A stretch of 64,000 nucleotides of DNA, taken from NCBI GenBank assembly GCA_009733575.1, contig ML769418.1:1-64000 (forward strand). Direction: 5' to 3'. Below are positions 11,095-20,449 of this stretch, in pieces; within the stretch, counting starts at the first letter, position 1, and each line of letters starts with the position of its first letter. The position numbers and the translations under genes were made by a program. The stretch is from Gymnopus androsaceus JB14. Its lineage: Eukaryota; Basidiomycota; Agaricomycetes; Agaricales; Omphalotaceae. The notes below the pieces were generated by a model. That model saw only the letters and a list, made by a program, of their open reading frames with translations. It searched no databases and had not been told where the DNA came from.

Positions 11095-13170
11095 ATGGGG
11101 AAAAAGTCTAAGAAGTCTAAGAAGAAATCAGGAAAGGTACGTTCCACGTCCATCTCATTAGGATTAAAGATAGCTAACAGGCCTTGCCGACTGCTAGAAA
11201 AATAAGGAAAGAATGCGACAGCTCATCCTTCGATGATGATTTCGACCCCCAGGGATTTCTCGATGATGTTTTTGACTATCTCGAGCTTCACACTCCTTCG
11301 ATAAAAGACTTTCTCCAAACGCCTTTGCCTGTTGATCAAGAAGCCATTCAACTCATGGAAAGTCTAGACAACTGGCTCAGCGGATGCTTCGATGATCCCG
11401 AGTACTCTACCTACGTGAAAAACTGCTTCGTAGATGCTATTCAAGAAGATTGGCTACACCTGTGGAAGTGGCTCGACGCGTTTCTTCGGGCCTCTTGGGT
11501 AGCATTTCCCTCCTATGACCCCGAAATTCCCGAACCCGAGAAAATCAATCAGTTTCATTATCGTACAGAACGAGACGATATTGTCTATTGTTCTATGATG
11601 CTGATTCAGTACGCTTTGACGTTTCTGATTCAGAGCCCACATTCTTTGGGAAGAACCGTTTCTGCGTTCTCAAAATCCCCAGACCTCCACTTCGTCCTTG
11701 CCAAAACGTGGATCTTGGCCTCGGAAGGAAGATACGGCACAGGCTCATATAAAACGTCGATTATGCAGGCCATCTTTGGCACTTACTGGCATGCATGCGA
11801 TACGGATACAAAGTTCTGTGCAGATGATGCAAATCTTGCATGGAAACTTAATTTCGCTGTTCGCGACTTGGTCAGAAAGGATGGCGTCTCTCTCAGCAGC
11901 TTCATCGCGAACCGAATTTCCGACATCTATCGGAAAAACAAGGAAAGTGAATTTCCTTCTGAAGACGCAGTCCACCAGCAGGTGGAGCATCTTTTGGATG
12001 GATTCTGCAGGGTAATTGTGCACTGTAGTGATGTGTTCCGAGAGACTCTCCAACCAGGGAACTTGGACACATTCTCGTATTTCCTCGATTTGCTCGTTCG
12101 GATCAACACTCTTCCCCACCCAGATATAGAGCGGGCAGTTGAGCCTTCTCGCCTCAATTGTCTTAGATACATCTATCGATATTTCGAGCATTGTTTCGAC
12201 GATGGTTCTTGGTGGATCGAGAAGGCAGTCGCTGAAGGGTTCTTACTCAGTCTTGCCAATACTGCAGTTTTGCTTCGCCAGCCCAATGAACACCACGAGG
12301 AGGCGAAGAGAGCTGCGGAGCCTTTCTATAAAACTATGCCGAGAATTCTCACAACTATTCATCGGTTTATGGTCTATAATGGTGTTGCGAACCAAGTCGT
12401 AACCGCAGTGAAAGAGATCATGACGGACGAAAAGCTTGCTTTAATCTTCTTGAGGAATGGCCTGAGCATTGGTGCGGCATGGCAGACGGTGGAAGCGGAA
12501 GTGACCGGTGGCTATAATATTACGATGAGAGAGATTTCGCGTTTGCAGAGATACGAGTCACCTTGCTCGAATAACCCAGTAAGTGGGTCTAGCCTATGTA
12601 TTATTTCGAGACGTGCTCACCTTGTGGTCGGCCTCCTGCCAGTGCAATTCAAAAATACCGCTTATTGAGCACAAAGCTTGTTCAAAATGCCACGTCGCTT
12701 ACTACTGTTCAAAGGAGTGCCAACAGAAGCATTGGACTAAGACTCACAAGAACGAATGCAAGGGACATGTGGCGAGGCAACAGGGTACGTGAATCAGCTC
12801 TCGTTCCGGCAAGGTCTTTAATAAAGAACCACGCATATTTATAGAAGGCTACGCACCCGCTATATCTGCCCTTGAGAAAGCGTACATCCGAGCAACGATG
12901 ACTCAAGACTCTGATGTGCGCTTTTCAGATACGATCATAACACTGATCATGGAGTTGGGCCTCAAATTGGAGAACAAAACGATGGAAGCTACGAAAGTCG
13001 TTGTGAGCATCGATTACCGGGTATCGCCGCCCTCTGTGAAGGTAGGGAATGAGAACTCGGTACCAGAAGCTTATAGAGCGGAAGTCCTCCAATGTAAAAC
13101 TAACTCAGTCCTTTGTGGAATTGTCCCGGAGACGAAGCATGTATCAGGGTATCATATAAAGGGCATGTAG
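11095..13170 (+). CDS. MYND-type zinc finger protein, 635 aa
   Basis: Four exons (11095-11136, 11181-12578, 12643-12784, 12845-13170) give 636 uninterrupted codons. The basic start MGKKSKKSKKKSGK is encoded by a separate 42-nt exon. A long helical region of unknown function follows (residues about 20-475). The MYND zinc finger lies across the second intron: ESPCSNNPC, then KACSKCHVAYYCSKECQQKH, then KTHKNEC. MYND fingers bind proline-rich partners. Such single-MYND proteins form large families in agaricomycetes, with mostly unknown roles. After the finger about 110 residues remain, with EKAYIRATM and a predicted mixed fold. No lesions. Confidence 0.9.
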
Positions 13171-13335
13171 GATTGGATTAATTAGCATTGCAATTTCACT
13201 TTCAAGCAATTCATTCTACTGTCACCATTCGATCCAGGAAGTCACATCTTGTGATTCGTGACTGTTGGTGGTATGCGGTGGCAGGCAGTGACGTATGCAT
13301 CTCCTTGCAACTTGAGCCCATCACGGATCACAGCA

Positions 13336-14471
13336 ATGAACATCCATCGAGCTACCGCAAAACCTATGGTATTAATTGCAGGCTTGGGAAAAGGATCTGG
13401 TCTTGGAGCTGCATCAGCGTCTGTATATTTCCAACCAGAGGAAGTTCCTGCTCTAACCCGTTCATATTCAGTCAAATATTTGCAAGATCTGGATATGATG
13501 TTGCGCTAGTTAGTAGGGGAGAAGATACACTGAGCAAGCTCTCTTCTGACCTTCGTCGTTTTGGAGTAAAGGTAAGTAAGCTTTTTGCCAGCCTGCCAGT
13601 TGCGCTCAAATCATTTGTTCAGGTCGAAGCGTTCCCTACGAAATCCTACCATCCTGCAGATATTAGGGACACTGTAGCCTCTATAAGACACTCATTCCCT
13701 CAGCCAGACTCCGCACTTCGAGTAGCCATCTGGAACGTAGGGTACCCGATCTTCAAACCTTTCTTATCGACAACAACCGATGAAGTAAATCAATCACTGA
13801 CTGTTACCGAGGCAGCATTTGCGTTTTCTCGTGAATGTATACTTCAGTTTCAAGAGAACGAAATCGAAAAGGATACCGGTAAGAAAGGTACACTAGTATT
13901 CACTGGTGCGACTGCTGCCACGCGCGGAAGCAGCTTCACGAGTGCATTCTCTGCCGCAAAATCCGCGAATAGAGCGTTGAGTCAAAGTTTGGCGAAGGAA
14001 TTCGGAGAGGAGGGAATTCATGTGAGTTTATCTAGATTCTAAAGCTTTATGAGCAGTCTCGATTCGGACTGGTGCCATTCTACAGGTTGCACACGTATGT
14101 GATCGAACCGAACCTAAAGTTTGATAACCTTTTGCTCATACGAGATAGGCTATTCTTGACGGAAGTGAGTTTCGTGACATATTACGACTAAATGGGTATT
14201 CTCATCATGTCGTCTTTCAGGGATAATGAGCGATGATCCAGAAACAGCTGCTGGATTGAACCCAGAAAGCATCGCCAAGGTGAGATACGATGCAAATCTA
14301 GTATTTCATCTACAGTGTAGAATTGACTTTCATGAGTTCAGGCATATTTCAACCTCGCGAAACAGGAGAAATCCGCCTGGACTTGGGAGCTGGACTGTGA
14401 GTATTTTGGCTTCAATCAGTATCTTGCGCTCAAAGGAAAACCTAGTACGTCCTGCAAGTGGGAAATGGTAA
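13336..14471 (+). CDS. Short-chain dehydrogenase/reductase paralog SDR-A, 248 aa
   Basis: Rossmann-fold oxidoreductase of the SDR superfamily, probably NADP(H)-dependent; substrate unknown. Eight exons sum to 249 codons: 13336-13418, 13472-13571, 13623-14021, 14086-14094, 14149-14164, 14221-14279, 14342-14396, 14446-14471. The glycine-rich nucleotide loop reads AGLGKGSGLGAA, followed by SGYDVALVSRGEDTL. Then RVAIWNVGYP in place of the NAG motif, FTGATAATRGSS with SAFSAAKSANRALSQSLAKE where the classical YxxxK would be: no Tyr-x3-Lys catalytic pair is visible, only SAAKSANRA. Ends WELDLRPASGKW. Exons 4 (9 nt) and 5 (16 nt) are unusually small. First of an array of six copies. Confidence 0.88.
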
Positions 14472-14842
14472 TGCGGAAGGAGACTCAGAATTACCGTACA
14501 GCAATCGAGAGCGAATAAAAATTGTTCGTCTGTGCTGGCTGCACTTAGTATAACAATTCAAGAATTGGGATACATGCTTACAGATCTATTGCGGAATACA
14601 AGCAATTCTTGCGACTTCCTAAATTCCGGGTCCTAGTCACAATCCGACTTGAATACCCCCACCAAGGCGCCATATACTCGCCATGTACTCTCTCACACTC
14701 TACTTAATCAGAGTCGGCGATCCTCGAAATTCAGTTGGCTTACTGAGCAATTGCGTCACCTGGATCTTGCTGACTTGACCGACCGAAGTTCGAACTTGAT
14801 TTAAAACCATCGCAACTTTAGATTAGTTCTAAATCGAAGAAG

Positions 14843-15995
14843 ATGTCAACTCCCAAGCCCGTTCTTGTTGTTACTGGTATTTTTCAACTTCCATCGATAT
14901 TCAAGTTCGATCCATTGACACAAGTACTCTTTTAGGTTTTGGTGCAGGCGGAGGAACAGGAGCAGCCGCGGCGTACGGTGTCTTGCGTTTGCTTTTGATC
15001 AAACTGAGCGTTTTCTAGTCGTGCATTTGCCAAAGAAGGTTACACTATAGCACTCATCGGACGAAGAGCTGGAGAAACGTTAATGGAGGAACTGAAGAAT
15101 TCTGGAGCTGATGTACGTGTGTTATTCATCCTCTTTGTGATATTCGGTTCTGAACTATTATAGGCTACCGTCTTCCCGATATCGTCTTATGAATACGCCT
15201 CCATTCAATCAGCATTTGAAAATATTCGCTCCCGATATCCATCCCCACAATACAGCATCCGCGCTGCGGTATATAACGCTGGCCATGGCGTCCGGAAACC
15301 CTTCTTGGACGTTACTCCTGAAGATATCAAAGGCGTCACTGAGACCAACATCGACGGTGCTTTTGCGTTCGCTCACGAAGTTATAACAGAATTTAAGAAG
15401 AATGAGATTGATCCAACAACTGGAAAACGGGGTGTACTGATTTTTACTGGGGCCACTGCGAGTATCAGAGGAAACATTACAACGAGTGCGTTTTCAGTGG
15501 GAAAGTTTGCTCTGAGAGCGTTAAGCCAGAGTTTGGCGAAGGAATTTGGGAAGCAGAATATTCATGTGGCGCATGTAGGTGTTGATCCTTGTAATGCTTT
15601 TCTGTTGCTCATCCTGAATCTGCTACAGGCTATCATTGACGGAGGTTTGATTCATCCGACTTTTGAACGGTCGAACTTTTGACCGATGTTCATTTTTTGA
15701 TTTTGTGTTTCCTTGATAGGTATATCGACTCCACTCTCGAGAGAGCGTCGCAAGAACCCGGAATGGGAACAGAACGAAGACGCCAGGCTTAGCCCTGAAG
15801 CTATTGCTTCGGTGTGTCTATTCAACTTATATCTGATGGTCCTAATTTACATTCCTTTGTCCCGTGTAGACTTACATCCACCTTGCCAAGCAAGAACGTT
15901 CAGCCTGGACCTGGGAATTGGATTGTTAGTTGTTTCACAATTTTGCAGTCCAATACTAATACATTACAGTGCGACCGGCTCATGAGAAGTGGTGA
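14843..15995 (+). CDS. Short-chain dehydrogenase/reductase paralog SDR-B
   Basis: Starts MSTPKPVLVVTGFGAGGGTG (cofactor loop GFGAGGGTG) with introns after codons 11 and in the loop region (RAFAKEGYTIALIGRR follows). Then ATVFPISSYEYASIQ, AAVYNAGHGVRKPFLDVTPE (a clear NAG motif), GVLIFTGATASIRGN and AFSVGKFALRALSQSLAKEF, IHVAH, an intron, AIIDGG, and the end TWELDLRPAHEKW with stop at 15993. Catalytic Ser is probably in TGATASIRG; the position of the usual Tyr is Phe (SAFSVGK), so classic YxxxK chemistry is doubtful. No breaks found. About 250 aa. Confidence 0.87.
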
Positions 15996-16084
15996 AGTCG
16001 TCGAGGAAAGAGATGCCATATGAATTTACATTTTATCGATTGTATAACGTACGTTGTTTCTCATACAGACGACTAGTGTTGTGT

Positions 16085-16166
16085 CGCCGCCTGGCGAAAT
16101 GGCATCGCGTCTGACTACGATTTACTTGTTGGAATCAGGAGATTGCAGGTTCAGCACCTGTGGTCA
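16085..16166 (+). pseudogene. Decayed tRNA-Arg(ACG)
   Basis: Matches the intact copy at 25077-25155 through the D arm (CTGGCGAAATGGCATCGCG) and anticodon stem TCTGA-CTACG-TCAGG, but the first acceptor base differs, the loop insert is about 13 nt, and the 3' part reads CAGGTTCAGCACCTGTGGTC, missing two bases needed for the acceptor stem. Likely not expressed as a functional tRNA. Confidence 0.7.
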
Positions 16167-16384
16167 TAATCTTTCATTCGAACGTGTGTTTTTTGTTCTT
16201 GAGCGTTTTATAAAATTAGATATATCAATTAGCTATTTAGTCAGAGTATGACGGTAAACGTTTAAAGATGTGCTCTTGAGAAAAAAAGTGGAGGGATTTG
16301 TGTCTGCTAATCTCCAAGATTGTTTATCGATTGGATGCTGGTTCAACGAGCATCTAAAATAACTGTAGAACTCGAGGATTAACC

Positions 16385-16654
16385 TGTTGTGGATAATTGG
16401 GGGCGCAGCAGTGACTTGGAGCTGTGAGGCTTGGATCAGGTATGGTATAAGAAGTGATATTGAGAGGGAGGAATACTTATAACTACTTGGCCCTTGTAGT
16501 AGGCCTTATATACTCTGCAGTAAGTACCTGTAAGTGTCTGTAATGTCCGGTAAGTACTGATAGCTGAGTAAGTAATGAGTAATCATGCTCGGGAGTGTAA
16601 GTATCGGATTGCATCGGCATAATTGATGCACCGGTCAAAGCGTCATCTACAACA
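16385..16654. mobile_element. Solo LTR, 270 bp
   Basis: Begins TGTTGT and ends ACAACA, the usual short inverted ends of retroelement LTRs, and is flanked by TAACC (16380-16384) and TAACT (16655-16659), a 5-bp target duplication with one mismatch. Duplication unit E has the same flanks joined without the insert near 25358-25374, so it is an empty site. Contains a TATATAC promoter-like motif near 16509. No internal retroelement coding sequence on either side. Confidence 0.8.
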
Positions 16655-16837
16655 TAACTCAATGGTGGCATTGACCAAACCCATTCGCTAAGTTGTGCAA
16701 ACTTTGACCTTATATATGTAATAACTAAGCATAGGGACGCCAATCACTATTTTTCGTGAGTCGGACGCACTAGAGTCGTATCAGTAAGTCACTGCAAAAC
16801 ACTATTCTAGCCATCATCGTTGTTGCTTATTGTAAGT

Positions 16838-17480
16838 GAACGCCATTATTTTCCCACCAACTTTCATCGACTTTTGCCTCGTATGACAGGCCGACTTCAA
16901 TGAAAGTTGTTGAGCTTACGCTTATTTTAGGTGAACATCATTGGCGTCTCATTGACTGGCATTGACTTTGTGCCAGGCTTACTTTAACGCAAGCCATTGA
17001 GGTTGTTACCTATTGCAGGTAAAACTCGCTGTTTTTTATTGACCTTCACTGACTTTTCCCTCCTATGGCAGGAAACATCATCATTTTTCCATTGACTTTT
17101 GGCATGAAAGCCATTGAAGTTCTTGCCTATGATAGGTGAACATCATCGTTCTTCCATTGACTTCCGCTGACTTTTGTATGGCTGACTTCAATGAAAGTCA
17201 TTGACATTGTTAGTTCCTGGAGGTGAACATCATTCTTTTTCCATTGACTTTCGCTGACTTTTAGCTCCTATGGCACAACAAGCTCAATGGAGACCATTGA
17301 GGTTCTCACTCATTATAGGTGAATATTGTCAATTTCTCCATTGACTCTCACTGACTTTCGCCTGCTACGGCGGCTCACTTTCGATGATTTCGCCCATTAT
17401 AGATAGTGACTTTCATTGACTTTCACTGCCCATTCGTCGGTTGAAGGTCAATGGGTTTGGAATTTTGAGCGCAGGAAAGG
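16838..17480. repeat. Degenerate minisatellite (about 70-140 bp periodicity)
   Basis: About six diverged copies of a motif built from AGGTGAACATCAT, CCATTGACTTTC, GCTGACTTTTG and CAATGAAAGCCATTGA segments. Copy starts can be placed near 16838, 16931, 17068, 17138, 17222 and 17320. Individual copies contain short self-complementary TCAATG/CATTGA pieces. Found only between units B and C. No coding potential. Confidence 0.7.
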
Positions 17481-18338
17481 TAAATATTGGTGACTTCCAA
17501 TGACTTTCATATTGTATGATGTAAACTTTGTGAACTGGCGCTGTTACGCCTTCTTTGCCATAGTCTTTTGAATATTGAGTGTAGAGTACAAAAACTAACA
17601 AAGTTTCGCTGCAGTGGACTCCACTGAGGGCCACTGGAGTTGAGTAAGAAGAGTGCTGGCCGCCATTGAAGTTCATTGTTCTTTCACGGTCCGCGTGTAT
17701 TACTGATTTTTTCCGTCCTCTTCGCAAGTTCCGTCAGGCCGGTGCACCTGGACTTCACGGACAGTTGAGCGCTTGATTACTTCGAAAATAAGCGCCGGTT
17801 GACCACCTTCTCACTTCTCGACGTCGACTAATGGGTAAGCCTGGATTATGACGATCTAAAGGATACTCTGTAGCCTCTATCTCTTTCTGGGAACTTTGAT
17901 GGCTGGAGGTGTATACTCCCAATATTCTCTCAGCTAACTTTGCCGCTGCTGATCGCTTCTCAGAGACTCAGAATTACCGTACAGCAATCGAGAGCGAAGA
18001 AAAATCGTTCGTCTGTGCTGGCTGCACTTAGTGTAACAATTCAAGAATTGGGATACATGCTTACAGATCTATTGCGGAATACAAGCAATTCTTGCGACTT
18101 CCTAAATTCCGGGTCCTAGTCACAATCCGATTTGAATACCCCCACCAAGGCGCCATACACTCGCCATGTAACTGTTCTCTCTCACACTCTACTTAATCAG
18201 GGTCGGCAATCCTCGAAAATTCAGTTGGCTTACTGAGAAATTGCGTCACCTAGATCTTGCTGACTGACCGACCGAAGTCTACCGAAGTTCGAACTTGATT
18301 TAAAATCATCGCAACTTTAGATTAACTCTAAATCGAAG

Positions 18339-19482
18339 ATGTCAAGTCCCAAGCCCGTTCTTGTTGTTGCTGGTATGCTTCAACTTCCATCGATATTCAA
18401 GTTCGATCCATTGACACAAGTACTCTTCTAGGTTTTGGTGCAGGCGGAGGAACAGGAGCAGCCGCAGCGTACGGTGTCTTTTGCTGTTTGTTTTTGACCA
18501 AACTGAACGGTTTCTAGTCGTGCATTTGCCAAAGAAGGTTACACTATAGCACTCATCGGACGAAGAGCTGGAGAAACGTTACTGGAGGAACTGAAGAATT
18601 CTGGAGCTGATGTACGTGTGTTATTCATCCTCTTTGTGATATTCGGTTCTGAACTATTACAGGCTACCGTCTTCCCGATATCGTCTTATGAATACGCCTC
18701 CATTCAATCAGCATTCGAAAATATTCGATCCCAATATCCATCCCCACAATACAGCATTCGCGCCGCGGTATATAACGCTGGCCATGGCGTCCTGGAAACC
18801 CTTCTTGGACGTTACTCCTGAAGATATCAAAGGCGTCACTGAGACCAACATCGACGGTGCTTTTGCGTTCGCTCACGAAGTTATAACAGAATTCAAGAAG
18901 AATGAGATTGATCCAACGACTGGAAAACGGGGTGTACTGATTTTTACTGGGGCCACTGCGAGTATCAGAGGAAACGTTACAACGAGTGCGTTTTCAGCGG
19001 GAATGTTTGCTCTGAGAGCGTTAAGCCAGAGTTTGGCGAAGGAATTTGGGAAGCAGAATATTCATGTGGCGCATGTGGGTATTGATCCTTGTAATGCTTT
19101 TCTGTTGCTCAACCTGAATCTGCTACAGGCTATCATCGACGGAGGTTTGATTCATCCAACTTTTGAACGATGTTCATTTTTTTTTGATTTTGTGTTTCCT
19201 TGATAGCTATATCGACTCCACTCTCGAGAGAGCGTCGCAAGAACCCGGAATGGGAGCAGAACGAAGATGTCAGGCTCAGTCCTGAAGCTATTGCTTCGGT
19301 ATGTCTATTCAACTTATATCTGATGGTCCTAATTTACATTACTTCGTCCTGTGTAGACTTACATCCACCTTGCCAAACAAGAACGTTCGGCCTGGACCTG
19401 GGAATTGGATTGTGAGTTGTTCCATAATTTTGCAGTCCAATACTAATACATTACAGTGCGACCGGCTCACGAGAAGTGGTGA
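18339..19482 (+). CDS. Short-chain dehydrogenase/reductase paralog SDR-C, one frame break
   Basis: Near-identical to SDR-B in exons and introns (MSSPKPVLVVAGFGAGGGTG; RAFAKEGYTIALIGRR; FLDVTPEDIKGVTE; GVLIFTGATASIRGN; stop at 19480 after AHEKW). The codon run GGCGTCCTGGAAACCC near 18790 has one base more than in SDR-B and SDR-E and breaks the frame between AGHGV and KPFLDV. With that base ignored the gene is complete. The catalytic position reads SAFSAGMFALRA, with Lys of the usual pair changed to Met, unlike B and E. Confidence 0.78.
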
Positions 19483-19571
19483 TGGTGTCGAGGAAAGAGA
19501 AACCATATGAATTTACATATTATCGATTGTATAACGTACGTTGTTTCTCATACAGATGACTAGTGTTGTAT

Positions 19572-19642
19572 CGCCGCCTGGCGAAATGGCATCGTGTCTG
19601 ACTACGATCTACTTATTGTAATCAGGTTCAGCACCTCCGTCA
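19572..19642 (+). pseudogene. Strongly decayed tRNA-Arg(ACG)
   Basis: Retains the D-arm block CTGGCGAAATGGCATCG and TCTGACTACG, but about 9 bases of variable and T arm are deleted (ATCAGGTTCAGCACC) and the acceptor stem cannot close. Confidence 0.65.
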
Positions 19643-19684
19643 TAATCTCTCATTCGAGCATGTGTTTTTTCTTCATAAAATTGG

Positions 19685-20321
19685 GGCCTCATTTGCATTT
19701 TTTCGTGAATGTATACTCCAGCTCCGAGAGAATGAAATTGGAAAGGATACCGGTAAGAAGGGTACACTAATATTCACTGGTGCGACTGCTGCCACGCGCG
19801 GAAGCAGCTTCACGAGTGCATTCTCTGCCGCAAAGTCCGCGAATAGAACGTTGAGTCAGAGTTTGGCGAAGGAATTCGGAGAGGAAGGAATTCATGTGAG
19901 TTTATCTAGATTCTAAAGCTTTATGAGCAATCTCGATCCGGATTGCCATTTCTACAGGTTGCACACATATGTGTTCGAACCAAACCTAAAGTTAAATAAC
20001 CTTTTGCTCACTATGAGATAGGCTATTCTTGACGGAAGTGAGTTAGCGGCATACTACGATTAAATGGGTATTCTCATCATGTCGTCTTTCAGGGATAATG
20101 AGCGACGGAACCCAGTAAGCATCGCCAAGGTGAGATACGATGCAACCCTAGTATTGCATTTACGGAGTAGAATTGACTCCCATGGGTTTAGACATATTTC
20201 AACCTCGCGACACAGGAAAAATCCGCCTGGACTTGGGAGCTAGACTGTGAGTATTTTGGCTTCAATCGATATCCTGCACTCAAAAGAAAGCCTAGTATGT
20301 TCTGCAAGTGAGAAATGGTAA
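19685..20321 (+). pseudogene. SDR-D: 3' half of an SDR-A-type gene
   Basis: Picks up in the middle of the SDR-A large exon (SFAFFRECILQLRENEIGKD, then GTLIFTGATAATRGSSFT and SANRTLSQSLAKEFGEEG) and keeps all following SDR-A splice sites, including the 9-nt exon region, to the ending SASEKW and stop at 20319. The N-terminal half, with the cofactor loop, is missing. The segment coding for the DPETAAGL stretch of SDR-A is deleted near 20103. Fused at its left to unit C sequence at 19683, so it is a recombination product. Confidence 0.78.
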
Positions 20322-20449
20322 CTCGGAAGGCGTAAATATTTTTTCGATGAGATGCTCCCTCTCGTGCCGCTGTTCTGTCTTTCTTTCTGACTGCCATAGA
20401 CACGTGTCCGCAAATATCCCACTGAGCAAAGGCAACCTTAGCTCTATCG

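Larger units (their letters stand above)
14480..16810. repeat. Segmental duplication unit B (SDR + tRNA remnant)
   Basis: Starts at the CAGAATTACCGTACAGC block (also at 17967) and runs to the GGACGCACTAGAGTCGTATC block (16765-16784, also at 25484). Contains SDR-B, a decayed tRNA-Arg and, as a later insertion, the LTR at 16385-16654. The upstream ~350 bp, including CAATTCAAGAATTGGGATAC, is shared by units B, C and E and so probably includes the SDR promoter. Confidence 0.8.
17725..19683. repeat. Segmental duplication unit C
   Basis: Starts upstream of unit B's left end: the CTTCACGGAC ... CTCGACGTCGACT block at 17752-17828 is shared with unit E (23168-23330). Contains SDR-C and a strongly decayed tRNA. 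Ends at 19683, where unit sequence (TTCATAAAATTGGGG) switches abruptly to SDR-A-type coding sequence. Confidence 0.8.

Noticed and set aside
15189..15386. Alternative frames such as those opening MNTPPFNQH in SDR-B, C and E
   Set aside because: These are out-of-frame shadows of the SDR exon; the motif-bearing frame is the one described.
16483..16743. Minus-strand frame across the LTR
   Set aside because: It crosses the LTR boundary into unit sequence, so it cannot be an old conserved gene.
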